NCBI GenBank assembly: GCA_023246995.1 | Contig: JAHFHI010000077.1 | Location: 1-6,430 of the forward strand | Direction: 5' to 3' | DNA: 6,430 bases | From: Candidatus Omnitrophota bacterium | Lineage (GTDB): Bacteria > Omnitrophota > Omnitrophia > Omnitrophales > Aquincolibacteriaceae | In this document: positions 1 through 6,036 of the stretch, piece after piece | Numbering within the stretch: the first letter of the stretch is position 1 | Layout of the letters: the number at the start of each line of letters is the position of its first letter | Program-made: the position numbers and the translations under genes | The notes under the pieces: model-generated | Databases searched by the model: none | What the model was told of the DNA's origin: nothing | What the model saw: the letters and a program-made list of their open reading frames with translations, nothing else

Positions 1-149
1 TTCTGCGACGAAACGGCCTATCCTATCAGGGCTCAAGACGGCCCGCTCTGAAGGTTTTTGTAAGCGACAGCCCCCGCAATTTTATCCGGGTGGGCGAGCG
101 GTTTCTTGGCGAAAGGCTCGAACACGTTCAGGTGGTGAGACAGAAATGA
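1..149 (+). CDS. murI: Glutamate racemase, C-terminal fragment (gene starts before the window)
   Basis: The frame whose codons start at position 3 is open from the window edge to TGA 147-149 and encodes the last 48 residues of a protein. The segment KVFVSDSPRNFIRVGERFLG matches the end of the short glutamate racemases, where a (V/T)SD-P--F---A--FLG block precedes a final strand. MurI interconverts L- and D-glutamate in the cytoplasm for peptidoglycan synthesis. The catalytic cysteines lie upstream and cannot be seen. The stop overlaps the queC start in an ATGA, which suggests co-translation. Downstream rph and rdgB support the call, because murI (racE), rph and rdgB cluster in Bacillus and others. 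The identification rests on a short C-terminal block and on context, so another family is possible. Confidence 0.72.
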   Translation, partial: LRRNGLSYQGSRRPALKVFVSDSPRNFIRVGERFLGERLEHVQVVRQK

Positions 150-835
150 AAAAAGCCGTGGTGCTCCTCTCGGGAGGTCTTGATTCTGCGACCGCTCTTT
201 ACGCCGCGTCCCGGGAAGGCTATCAGCTAACCGCGTTGAGTTTTTTCTACGGCCAGAAGCACCGCCGGGAACTCGATTTCGCCCGCGCGCTGGCCTTGGG
301 CCTCGGTATTCAGCATTTCACCGGCGAAGTGCCGATGCCCTGGAAGGGGAGCGCGCTCCTTGACGCATCCATGGCGGTCCCGCAAAACCGGAGCCATGCT
401 GAAATGGGAACGGGCATCCCCGCGACTTATGTCCCCGCCCGCAATAGTGTTTTCCTGGCCCTCGCGGCTTCTTGCGCGGAAGCAACCGGGGCAGGACATA
501 TCTTCATCGGCGCCAATGTGCTTGATTACAGCGGCTATCCCGACTGCCGCCCCGAATATTTCCGGGCCTTTGAAGAGATGCTGCGAAAAGGCACCAAGGC
601 AGGGGCCGAAGGCATCGCCCTTAAGATTGAGGCGCCGCTTCTTCAACTCACAAAAAAAGAAATTATTTTGCTCGCGAACCGGCTCGGCGTTCCGCTTGAG
701 AAAACCTGGTCGTGCTATCAGGGCGGGGCGCAGCCTTGCGGGGCTTGTGATTCCTGCCTATTGCGCGCCAAAGGTTTTGAAGAAGCGGGCCTGTCTGATC
801 CTCTTATCAACTATGCTGCATCCCCCAAGCGCTGA
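146..835 (+). CDS. queC: 7-cyano-7-deazaguanine synthase (preQ0 synthase) QueC
   Basis: QueC converts 7-carboxy-7-deazaguanine and ammonia to preQ0 using ATP, in the cytoplasm, on the route to queuosine in tRNA. The 229-residue protein has the usual family length. The ATP-pyrophosphatase P-loop SGGLDS is at residues 9-14, the conserved block NVLDYSGYPDCRPE is in the middle, and a zinc site near the C-terminus has Cys190, Cys198, Cys201 and Cys204 (CYQGG, PCGACDSC). All expected catalytic and metal-binding residues are present. The ATG overlaps the murI stop (ATGA 146-149), with only a weak GGTGG-type ribosome site upstream, so coupled translation is likely. The 3' end overlaps queE by 23 nt. 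The identification is secure. Confidence 0.97.
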   Translation: MKKAVVLLSGGLDSATALYAASREGYQLTALSFFYGQKHRRELDFARALALGLGIQHFTGEVPMPWKGSALLDASMAVPQNRSHAEMGTGIPATYVPARNSVFLALAASCAEATGAGHIFIGANVLDYSGYPDCRPEYFRAFEEMLRKGTKAGAEGIALKIEAPLLQLTKKEIILLANRLGVPLEKTWSCYQGGAQPCGACDSCLLRAKGFEEAGLSDPLINYAASPKR

Positions 836-1526
836 ACAAAGCCGGATCACGGAAATTTTCTCCTCCCTTCAGGGAGAGGGAACGCGCCTTGGCGAGCGCC
901 ACCTTTTTGTGCGCTTCGAGGAATGCCACATGCACTGCGGCTACTGTGACGAGCTCGGCAAGGACGCGGCTTCAATGCATTTGGACGAGGTGATCGAAAC
1001 CCTCGCGCGCCTCGATCAAGAGGAAGGCCCGCATTCGTTCGTGAGCCTCACGGGCGGGGAGCCGCTTCTCTATCTGACTTTTCTAAAGCCTCTCATGGAA
1101 CGCTTGAAAACCCGCGGTCTGCGCGCTTACCTTGAGACGAGCGGCGTTCTGTGGCGCGCGTTGGCCGAGGTCCTCGAACTTTGCGATGTGATCGCTATGG
1201 ACATGAAACCCTCGAGTGTTACGGGTGAGCCGGCCTTTGAAAACGAGCATGCCCGGTTTCTCGAACTCGCGCGATCGCGGGAGACCTTTGTTAAAATTGT
1301 TCTTTCCAAAGCCATTGATCTTAAAGAATTTGACCGCCTGATCGGGATTGTGGAAAAGACCGCGCCCAAGACGCCGGTTATTTTGCAGCCCCTTTCGGGT
1401 GTTCTGGAGGGCCACGAAGACCCGGAACTGATGGCCCTGCTTGATTCGCTTCAGCGTCTTGCGCTCAAGCGCGTTCCCGATGTCCGTATCGTACCCCGTC
1501 TTCACAAAATCCTAAAAATCAGGTAG
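813..1526 (+). CDS. queE: 7-carboxy-7-deazaguanine synthase QueE (radical SAM)
   Basis: QueE is a radical-SAM enzyme that contracts 6-carboxytetrahydropterin to 7-carboxy-7-deazaguanine, the substrate of QueC next door. The 237-residue protein opens with ITEIFSSLQGEG and GERHLFVRF (residues 12-35), typical of the family. The [4Fe-4S] ligands are Cys38, Cys42 and Cys45 in a standard C-x3-C-x2-C arrangement. TGGEP (80-84) contacts SAM, and LETSG, MDMKPSS and the final VPRLHKIL also fit QueE. The ATG at 813 is preferred because the conserved N-terminus begins about ten residues after it. The frame is open far upstream, but only as a shadow of queC. It overlaps queC by 23 nt without a clear Shine-Dalgarno, which suggests translational coupling. 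QueD, which makes its substrate, is not in the window. Confidence 0.96.
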   Translation: MLHPPSAEQSRITEIFSSLQGEGTRLGERHLFVRFEECHMHCGYCDELGKDAASMHLDEVIETLARLDQEEGPHSFVSLTGGEPLLYLTFLKPLMERLKTRGLRAYLETSGVLWRALAEVLELCDVIAMDMKPSSVTGEPAFENEHARFLELARSRETFVKIVLSKAIDLKEFDRLIGIVEKTAPKTPVILQPLSGVLEGHEDPELMALLDSLQRLALKRVPDVRIVPRLHKILKIR

Positions 1527-1534
1527 GAGGTTTT

Positions 1535-2572
1535 ATGGCAGACCCGATTCCGCAGTCGATTCCCCCGGGAAGATTTCTCGCGAGCGTACTTTCCATCATA
1601 GGATTAAGCATGCTGCTCATGACCATCGGCTGGGTGGATGTGAAACCCAACGAAGTGGCCGTGGAAGTCAATAAAGTGCTGGGCCGCGTGAATCCGACTT
1701 CGCGCGGAGTGGGGTACCACTTTTTTAATCGCTGGATCACGGACATGGTGATTTACAAAATTTCCGCCCGCTCTTACCCGAGCGATACGCTGGCGAGCGA
1801 GGACTACAAGAAATACAACCTCGAACTCAAAACCAACGACGGGCAGAACGTTTCGGTGGATCTGACCGTTATTTACGCTCTGCGCGCTAACGAGGTACCG
1901 CAGCTTCACCAGCAGATCGGTAAATATTTCGAGGATCAGATTCTTCTGCCGCAAATCCGCTCGGAGGCGCGCCTGGCCCTCGGGCGTTACCCCGCCGAGC
2001 AGATTTACCAGGGCAGTGTCCGTGATGAAATGCAGAACCTGATTAAAAAGAAGCTTGAGGACGTCCTCGCCAAATATCCGGCGATTCAGATTCATGACGC
2101 TCTCATCCGGCATTTTGAATTTTCCCAGGCCTTTGAGCAGCAGATCGAGCAAAAGAAGCTGGCGGCCCAGCAGGTTGAAATCAATAAGAACCGGGCCCTG
2201 GCCCAGGAAGAGGAAGCCAAGCGCCAGGAAGCCGAAGCGCGTGGTTATAAGCTTAAAGTCCTGCAGGAAGCCGAAGGCAGGGCTCAATCCGCCAAGATCG
2301 AGGCCGATGCCCAGCGCTACAAGCTCGAGCAGGAAGCCGCGGGACGACTCGCAGCCTTCAAGGCCGAGGCGGAGGGCAAAAAACTGCTTGCCGACGCGCT
2401 CGGAGGCGGCCAGAACGTTGTGGCGCTCAAATTTGCCGAGCAGATCCCCTCAAAACTTCAGATTTGGGGCATTCCCACGGGCCAGAATAACACCTCCCTC
2501 ATGGACCTTTCGGGACTTTTTAAGGGAATGTTCGGGGGAAATTCCGCGGGCGGGGCGCAGGCCGAGCAATAA
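1535..2572 (+). CDS. SPFH/Band 7 (prohibitin-like) membrane protein
   Basis: This 345-residue protein has an N-terminal membrane segment (residues about 14-33), a prohibitin-type SPFH domain (about 34-200, with the VKPNEVAV and GVGYHFF blocks early on), then a long Ala/Glu/Lys/Gln-rich coiled coil (about 198-290) and a Gly-rich tail (GLFKGMFGGNSAGG). In the coiled coil the motif YKL...QEA.GR occurs twice. SPFH proteins form large membrane-attached ring or cage oligomers that organise microdomains or modulate membrane proteases. The specific partner is not evident here: neither an NfeD-type gene nor hflK/hflC adjoins it. A strong Shine-Dalgarno, TAGGAGG (1524-1530), overlaps the queE stop codon, so it is probably co-transcribed with queE. 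The family assignment is firm; the cellular role is not. Confidence 0.9.
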   Translation: MADPIPQSIPPGRFLASVLSIIGLSMLLMTIGWVDVKPNEVAVEVNKVLGRVNPTSRGVGYHFFNRWITDMVIYKISARSYPSDTLASEDYKKYNLELKTNDGQNVSVDLTVIYALRANEVPQLHQQIGKYFEDQILLPQIRSEARLALGRYPAEQIYQGSVRDEMQNLIKKKLEDVLAKYPAIQIHDALIRHFEFSQAFEQQIEQKKLAAQQVEINKNRALAQEEEAKRQEAEARGYKLKVLQEAEGRAQSAKIEADAQRYKLEQEAAGRLAAFKAEAEGKKLLADALGGGQNVVALKFAEQIPSKLQIWGIPTGQNNTSLMDLSGLFKGMFGGNSAGGAQAEQ

Positions 2573-2629
2573 ATTTAAAGTCCGGTCCCAAAAAGGCCGA
2601 AAAAATTCTTCAGTACAGGGCGAGGGGAT

Positions 2630-3349
2630 ATGATCCGTCACGACGGGCGCAAGCCGAATGAACTAAGAAAAATCACAATCCGCAAAGGTTATCTGCGCCA
2701 TGCCTTGGGTTCCTGCTGGATCGAAATGGGGGATACCAAAGTCTTATGCGCGGCAAGCTTTGAAGATAAGGCGCCCCAATTTCTAAAAAATACCGGCAAA
2801 GGTTGGGTCACGGCCGAGTACGGCATGCTTCCGGCCTCCTGCAATGAACGCATCACGCGCGAAAGCTCGAAAGGCAAGCCTTCGGGCCGCACCCAGGAAA
2901 TTCAGCGTCTGATCGGCCGCAGCCTGCGCTCGGTGGTGGACTTCAAGGCCTTAGGCGAACGGACGATCTGGATTGATGCGGATGTGATCCAGGGCGACGG
3001 CGGCACGCGCACGGCCGCTATCACGGGCGGTTTTATTGCCTTGGTCGAGGCGCTCTCCAAGCTTGTCAAAAAGGGCATCTTGAGCAGGATCCCCATTCGT
3101 GACTATGTCGCGGCGATAAGCGTGGGAAAGGTCGGGGAATCGGCCCTGCTCGACCTTTGCTACGAGGAAGATTCTAAGGCCGAAGTAGACATGAATTTTG
3201 TCATGACCGGGTCCGGAAAATTTGTCGAAATCCAGGGAACCGCCGAGGGCAAACCCTTCGGAAAAAAGGAAATGGCGGGCCTGACGCGCCTTGCCGAAAA
3301 AGGAATCGGTGAACTGATAGCCCTGCAGAAAAAGTTTGTACGTTTGTGA
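2630..3349 (+). CDS. rph: Ribonuclease PH (tRNA nucleotidyltransferase)
   Basis: RNase PH is a phosphorolytic 3'-to-5' exoribonuclease that removes the last nucleotides downstream of CCA during tRNA 3' maturation and takes part in structured RNA decay. The 239-residue length is normal. Diagnostic blocks are RHDGR at the start (residues 3-7), [11 protein letters not shown] (58-68), the phosphate-binding SGRT (85-88), [11 protein letters not shown] (90-100) and the active-site block [11 protein letters not shown] (118-128). No key residue appears to be missing. The start ATG follows a GAGGGGAT ribosome site after a 57-nt gap from the SPFH gene. I see neither a convincing promoter nor a terminator in that gap, so the operon probably continues through it. 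The stop overlaps the rdgB GTG in a GTGA. Confidence 0.97.
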   Translation: MIRHDGRKPNELRKITIRKGYLRHALGSCWIEMGDTKVLCAASFEDKAPQFLKNTGKGWVTAEYGMLPASCNERITRESSKGKPSGRTQEIQRLIGRSLRSVVDFKALGERTIWIDADVIQGDGGTRTAAITGGFIALVEALSKLVKKGILSRIPIRDYVAAISVGKVGESALLDLCYEEDSKAEVDMNFVMTGSGKFVEIQGTAEGKPFGKKEMAGLTRLAEKGIGELIALQKKFVRL

Positions 3350-3960
3350 CCCCCCCCGAGCGGCTTCTCCTGATTGCCACCACCAACAAGAAAAAACTCG
3401 AAGAATTTGTCGAGCTCTTCAAGGGTTTTCCCGTAAGAATCATTTCACTCGGGGATTATCCGGATGTCCGCGAAGTTCCCGAAACCGGGCAAACCTTTGG
3501 CGAAAACGCTTCGCTTAAGGCCCTCGGGTATGCCAAACAAAGCGGAATGCTCACGCTTGCCGAGGATTCCGGGCTTTGCTGCGATGCTCTTGAAGGGGCG
3601 CCCGGTGTCTTCTCGGCCCGTTTTTCGGGCGGAGCAAAATCGGATGAAGATAACAATCGAAAGCTTATGCGTCTTCTCGAAGGCCTTCCGGATAATTGCC
3701 GCGGTGCCCATTATAAGTCGGTTATTGCCATTGCGGAGCCGGGCCGCATTGTAGGCCTTGCCGAAGGGGAAGTGCACGGCACGATCCATCGCAAGCCGCG
3801 CGGGAGCAATGGCTTTGGCTATGACCCGATTTTTTTCTACCCGCCTTATCAAAAGACTTTCGGAGAAGTCAGCGCTGAAATGAAGCACCGCGTTTCCCAC
3901 CGCGCCGCGGCCTTAGGCCGCGCAAAAATGCTCCTCGGTCAGTACTTGGGCCTGTCCTGA
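3346..3960 (+). CDS. rdgB: dITP/XTP pyrophosphatase (Ham1/RdgB family)
   Basis: This enzyme hydrolyses dITP, ITP and XTP to monophosphates, keeping deaminated purines out of DNA and RNA. The 204-residue protein carries the family signatures in order: [11 protein letters not shown] (residues 10-20), [10 protein letters not shown] (50-59), the metal-binding AEDSGL (72-77), [11 protein letters not shown] (85-95), GSNGFGYDP (153-161) and SHRAAA (184-189). The start is GTG, sharing GTGA with the rph stop. The only other option would discard part of the conserved N-terminal strand. There is no clear Shine-Dalgarno, so reinitiation after rph is likely. A run of eight C (3350-3357) lies just after the start codon; a length error there would alter only the first residues. 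The rph-rdgB pairing is widespread in bacteria. Confidence 0.96.
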   Translation: MTPPERLLLIATTNKKKLEEFVELFKGFPVRIISLGDYPDVREVPETGQTFGENASLKALGYAKQSGMLTLAEDSGLCCDALEGAPGVFSARFSGGAKSDEDNNRKLMRLLEGLPDNCRGAHYKSVIAIAEPGRIVGLAEGEVHGTIHRKPRGSNGFGYDPIFFYPPYQKTFGEVSAEMKHRVSHRAAALGRAKMLLGQYLGLS

Positions 3961-3996
3961 AATTCCTATCTTGAGTTTCGGTTTTTCATAATTAAT

Positions 3997-4031
3997 CCTT
4001 CTCTCTGGGGGTGAAGGCGGGGATGAAGGGA
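3997..4031. repeat. REP-like intergenic motif (weak)
   Basis: The spacer after rdgB contains two nearly identical adjacent 12-nt units, GGGGGTGAAGGC and GGGGATGAAGGG. On the other strand this gives a CCTTCATCCCCGCC-type string followed by CACCCCCAGAGAGAAGG. It resembles one arm of the interspersed intergenic elements common in many bacterial genomes. There is no second arm here, so this is at most a partial copy. The wider 167-nt spacer 3961-4127 otherwise shows no gene and no rdgB terminator. Confidence 0.25.
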
Positions 4032-4092
4032 TTTGCAGAGCTCGGATCCTCGTTTACTTTTATAAAAGGTCCCCCGTGCCTTGCCGCGGGGC

Positions 4093-4121
4093 TTGATAGA
4101 AACCTCGATTTGCAGTAAAAG
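4093..4121 (+). promoter_or_regulatory. Candidate promoter abutting the rluE start
   Basis: TTGATA (4093-4098, five of six matches to the -35 consensus) is followed after exactly 17 nt by TAAAAG (4116-4121, four of six to the -10 consensus). The predicted transcription start falls at about 4128, which is the first base of the ATG. No Shine-Dalgarno is visible between 4100 and 4127. Together this suggests a leaderless or nearly leaderless mRNA. The -10 box is mediocre, so confidence is limited. Confidence 0.4.
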
Positions 4122-4127
4122 ATTTCT

Positions 4128-4688
4128 ATGATTCTTGCTTTTCATAAACCCTACGGAATTCTTTCGCAATTCACAAAACAGGAACCGGAACACCGCACCC
4201 TGGCGGAATTCGGATTCCCCAAAAACGTTTATCCGCTCGGCCGGCTGGACTGGGACAGCGAGGGGCTTCTCCTTTTGAGCGACGAAAAGGAATGGAATGC
4301 CTTTCTCCTTCATCCGAGCCACGGACACGCGCGGACTTATCACGTTCAGGTTGAAGGCATCGCGACGCCAATCGCGATAGCGGAACTTCGAAAAGGCGGT
4401 CTGATTCAGGGGCGAAGAACACAATCCTGCGAAGCAAGACTGCTTGAGGAGCCCGGCTATCCTCCGCGCAATCCGCCCATCCGTTTTCGTCTTTCCGTTC
4501 CCACAAGCTGGATCGAGCTTAAGCTTACGGAGGGCAAAAACCGGCAGGTACGGCGCATGACCGCAGCCGTGGGATTTCCGACTTTGCGGCTCATTCGAAC
4601 CGCGATCAGCGGGTTTGAACTGGGGGATCTTGCGGAAGGTGCGTGGCGGGAACTAAATCCCCGCCAACGGGAGCTTTTGAAAAAATAA
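4128..4688 (+). CDS. rluE: RluE-type 23S rRNA pseudouridine synthase (RsuA/RluB/E/F family)
   Basis: The family isomerises a specific uridine in ribosomal RNA; E. coli RluE acts on U2457 of 23S rRNA in the peptidyl-transferase region. The 186-residue protein begins FHKPYGILSQFT, has the catalytic motif GRLDWDSEGLLLL with Asp41 as the probable nucleophile, and ends with TEGKNRQVRRMTAAVGFPTLRLIR (134-157), which is closer to RluE than to RsuA or RluB. It lacks the N-terminal S4 domain, as RluE does. The ATG at 4128 fits the conserved start, since homologues begin just before the KPYG motif. No ribosome-binding site precedes it, and a possible promoter ends six nt upstream, so it may be read from a leaderless message. 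It is separated from rdgB by 167 nt. The exact target uridine is inferred. Confidence 0.9.
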   Translation: MILAFHKPYGILSQFTKQEPEHRTLAEFGFPKNVYPLGRLDWDSEGLLLLSDEKEWNAFLLHPSHGHARTYHVQVEGIATPIAIAELRKGGLIQGRRTQSCEARLLEEPGYPPRNPPIRFRLSVPTSWIELKLTEGKNRQVRRMTAAVGFPTLRLIRTAISGFELGDLAEGAWRELNPRQRELLKK

Positions 4689-4729
4689 AATGTCTCTACT
4701 CTAGAACGGCTTCGTTCTTTGGAGATGAG
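4679..4729 (-). terminator. Probable intrinsic terminator of the tRNA-Val unit
   Basis: An inverted repeat, AGAACG (4703-4708) and CGTTCT (4713-4718) around a 4-nt loop, is extended by two CTC/GAG steps (4699-4701 with 4722-4724, and 4694-4696 with 4727-4729) separated by small internal loops. On the - strand it is followed by a T-rich tract (complement of the A-run 4679-4690). It lies just downstream of the tRNA and overlaps the last codons of rluE. In the + direction no T-run follows, so it is not an efficient terminator for rluE. Confidence 0.55.
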
Positions 4730-4735
4730 CCACTC

Positions 4736-4809
4736 TGGGCGGTACAGGACTCGAACCTGTGACCTCTTCCATGTCAAGGAAGCGTTCTAACCAACTGAAC
4801 TAACCGCCC
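4736..4809 (-). tRNA. tRNA-Val (anticodon GAC)
   Basis: The - strand folds as a standard 74-nt cloverleaf including the discriminator base. It has a 7-bp acceptor stem (GGGCGGT with ACCGCCC), a 4-bp D stem (GTTC/GAAC), a 5-bp anticodon stem (CTTCC/GGAAG) with loop TTGACAT, a 5-nt variable loop, a 5-bp T stem (ACAGG/CCTGT) and T loop TTCGAGT. Anticodon GAC (4773-4775 on the complement) reads GUC and GUU valine codons. The discriminator base is A and CCA is not encoded, so it must be added by CCA-adding enzyme. A promoter lies about 37-65 nt upstream and a terminator directly downstream, so the gene appears to be a self-contained single-tRNA unit. Confidence 0.97.
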
Positions 4810-4845
4810 GGGGAAGACCGCGGAAATGGGGTGGGAAACGGGTCT

Positions 4846-4874
4846 AATATGCATTTCGAGGCGGAATTTGTCAA
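4846..4874 (-). promoter_or_regulatory. Promoter of tRNA-Val
   Basis: Read on the - strand, a perfect TTGACA -35 box (complement of 4869-4874) is followed after 17 nt by CATATT (complement of 4846-4851, four of six to the -10 consensus). Alternatively, TATTAG lies at a 19-nt spacing. The predicted start is near 4839, giving a leader of about 30 nt before the tRNA 5' end at 4809. The stretch after the -10 is rich in G and C, as is typical of growth-controlled stable-RNA promoters. Confidence 0.6.
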
Positions 4875-4879
4875 AGACT

Positions 4880-4908
4880 TTGTCACCACTTCGGGCCTGT
4901 GTTATCCT
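4880..4908 (+). promoter_or_regulatory. Candidate promoter of the 97-aa gene
   Basis: TTGTCA (4880-4885, five of six) and TATCCT (4903-4908, four of six) are separated by exactly 17 nt. The predicted start near 4915 leaves a 25-nt leader that contains the ribosome-binding site at 4931-4935. It is back-to-back with the tRNA promoter, whose -35 box is only five bp away. Confidence 0.45.
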
Positions 4909-4939
4909 CAAGACGAAAAGGATTCAACGCGGAGGGGGC

Positions 4940-5233
4940 ATGACAGAAAAGCCAGTCGAGTTTGACTTTCCGGTGAGCGAATATTACAAGAATTTCATCC
5001 GTGACGGACGCACCCTCGCCAAAACCGGTATTTGGTGGAGCGCGATCTTACTTCTCGCCGATCCGAAATCTGGAAAACCGTTTATCTCCCTTTACCGCTG
5101 GCAGAAAACCAAAGGGGGATGGAAAGTGCGCAAGCGCTACAGCCTCCACCGCCCCGCGGAAGTCAAAGAAGTGGTCGGCATTCTCGAGGAATTCGCCGGC
5201 CATCTCCACGCCGCAAAGGAATCCGAAGCCTGA
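4940..5233 (+). CDS. Small conserved-looking protein of unknown function (97 aa)
   Basis: I do not recognise this 97-residue protein. The ATG at 4940 is chosen because a strong GGAGGGGG ribosome-binding site precedes it (4931-4938); an in-frame ATG at 4826 would start upstream of the candidate promoter. The sequence has no signal peptide or long membrane helix. The middle is rich in aromatic and alternating hydrophobic residues typical of beta strands (TGIWWSAILLLAD, KPFISLYRWQ, GGWKVRKRYSL), with five tryptophan or paired aromatic positions. It is followed by a probable C-terminal helix (EVKEVVGILEEFAGHL). This suggests a compact soluble beta-sheet plus helix domain. The tryptophan- and lysine-rich strands could bind nucleic acid, but that is inference only. 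Its neighbour hsp20 is convergent, leaving six nt between the stop codons. Confidence 0.75.
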   Translation: MTEKPVEFDFPVSEYYKNFIRDGRTLAKTGIWWSAILLLADPKSGKPFISLYRWQKTKGGWKVRKRYSLHRPAEVKEVVGILEEFAGHLHAAKESEA

Positions 5234-5239
5234 TCCGGG

Positions 5240-5905
5240 CTATTGAACCAGGACTTTTGCGGCTTGCAAAGCTTTTGATTTCGGGAGTTTGATCGTCAAG
5301 ACCCCATTTTTATAATCCGCGGTTACGGCACTCTCATCCACGGGCCCGGGCAGAGGAATGGATCGGGCAAAAGAACCATAGCTGCGTTCCTGGGAGTAGT
5401 AGCCGGACCCGTCATCGGCCTTTTGGGTTTGTGTTTCGCGGATTCCCTGAATCGTGAGCATCCCGCCTTCAACCGAGATGTTGATCTTGTCTTTCTCAAG
5501 GCCCGGCATATCTCCGCTCACTAGATAGGCTTCGGCGGTTTCCGTGATGTCCACGGCCGGAGAAAAATCAAAGCCTCCCCCCGCCAAAGATTGCGCCATC
5601 CGTGGGCCGTAAAACATGGCGGTGTCAAACAGGTGGTTCATGCGGTCCTGAATCTTTTCAAGCGCTGCGAAAGGGTCATCTTCGGAACCGAACGGCATGC
5701 CTGCGTGGCTCGGTAACTTTCGGGAGGGGTGGGGCGCGGCCGCCGGATAATCTGGATCCGCAAGGGTATCCAGCCGTACGGCCGACGGGTTCGTTTTTTT
5801 ACTCCCGCCAAGCCGGTGGATCAGAATTCCCGTTTCGACGGCAACGACAAAGAGCAGAAACGCAACGGCGGCGACAAGCCAGGGGTTAAGTTTTTGATCC
5901 TTCAT
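5240..5905 (-). CDS. Membrane-anchored small heat-shock protein (Hsp20/alpha-crystallin)
   Basis: Small heat-shock proteins hold unfolding proteins without ATP. This 221-residue protein carries a normal alpha-crystallin domain at about 115-209: PAVDITET, the DMPGLEKDKI block, RSYGSFARSIPLP (174-186) and the diagnostic KNGVLTIKLPK (199-209). A V-L-V at 218-220 is a C-terminal I/V-x-I/V motif, used in oligomer assembly. The unusual part is the N-terminus: residues about 9-29 (WLVAAVAFLLFVVAVETG...) form a membrane segment preceded by MKDQK, with a Glu at 24, then a low-complexity linker to the typical DDPFAALEKI segment. Positive charges lie on both sides of the segment, so topology (domain outside or inside the membrane) is unclear; no signal-peptidase site is obvious. 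The ATG at 5905 has GGGAGG six nt upstream. Upstream in-frame residues lack a ribosome site. Confidence 0.93.
   Translation of the reverse strand: MKDQKLNPWLVAAVAFLLFVVAVETGILIHRLGGSKKTNPSAVRLDTLADPDYPAAAPHPSRKLPSHAGMPFGSEDDPFAALEKIQDRMNHLFDTAMFYGPRMAQSLAGGGFDFSPAVDITETAEAYLVSGDMPGLEKDKINISVEGGMLTIQGIRETQTQKADDGSGYYSQERSYGSFARSIPLPGPVDESAVTADYKNGVLTIKLPKSKALQAAKVLVQ
5254..5281 (+). terminator. Weak candidate terminator of the 97-aa gene
   Basis: CTTTTGC (5254-5260) can pair with GCAAAG (5266-5271) through six base pairs with one bulge and a 5-nt loop. A T-rich stretch follows on the + strand (CTTTTGATTT, 5272-5281). It lies 20 nt past the stop of the 97-aa gene, inside the 3' end of the convergent hsp20 gene. 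The stem is short and AT-rich, so this may be chance. Confidence 0.25.
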
Positions 5906-5942
5906 AAAGGGCCTCCCGATTTTAAAATGGCGAGTGTGGAAA

Positions 5943-5971
5943 ATTATATTACATCCTGCGCCCGGAACATG
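5943..5971 (-). promoter_or_regulatory. Candidate hsp20 promoter
   Basis: On the - strand a perfect TATAAT (complement of 5943-5948) lies about 37 nt upstream of the hsp20 start codon. At 17 nt spacing the -35 hexamer would be CATGTT (complement of 5966-5971), a poor match, so an activator or a non-standard -35 may be involved. I see no CIRCE element (TTAGCACTC repeat) and no clear sigma-32-type promoter. Confidence 0.4.
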
Positions 5972-5975
5972 CAAC

Positions 5976-6014
5976 CCCGAGGACGTCAAAGACCGCCCCG
6001 GGCAAGTCCTCGGG
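5976..6014. repeat. 9-bp perfect inverted repeat between hsp20 and the small basic gene
   Basis: CCCGAGGAC (5976-5984) and GTCCTCGGG (6006-6014) form perfect arms with a 21-nt spacer. Neither strand has a T-run after it, so it is not an intrinsic terminator. It sits between two divergent candidate promoters (-10 boxes at 5943-5948 and 6037-6042) at a nearly equal distance from each, which would suit an operator. It could also fold as RNA if transcribed. Confidence 0.6.
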
Positions 6015-6036
6015 ATAAAGGATTGTTCGCCCCGGC

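Noticed and set aside
1604..2287. 227-codon frame on the - strand opposite the SPFH gene
   Set aside because: The + strand encodes a clear SPFH domain with a strong ribosome site; the antisense frame has a biased composition, no domain and no ribosome site.
2573..2629. Terminator or promoter in the SPFH-rph gap
   Set aside because: Only a five-pair stem with a wobble and an A-run are seen; no T-run follows and no -35/-10 pair is convincing.
4071..4092. CCCCG/CGGGG hairpin in the rdgB-rluE spacer as an rdgB terminator
   Set aside because: The stem is five bp with a 10-nt loop and no T-run follows on either strand at a suitable distance.
4826..4939. 38-residue extension of the 97-aa protein from an ATG at 4826
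   Set aside because: It runs through the divergent promoter region, and the strong GGAGGGGG lies directly before the ATG at 4940.
5906..5989. 28-residue N-terminal extension of hsp20 from an ATG at 5989
   Set aside because: It would start upstream of the TATAAT box, has no Shine-Dalgarno, and the ATG at 5905 has GGGAGG at a 6-nt spacing directly followed by the membrane segment.
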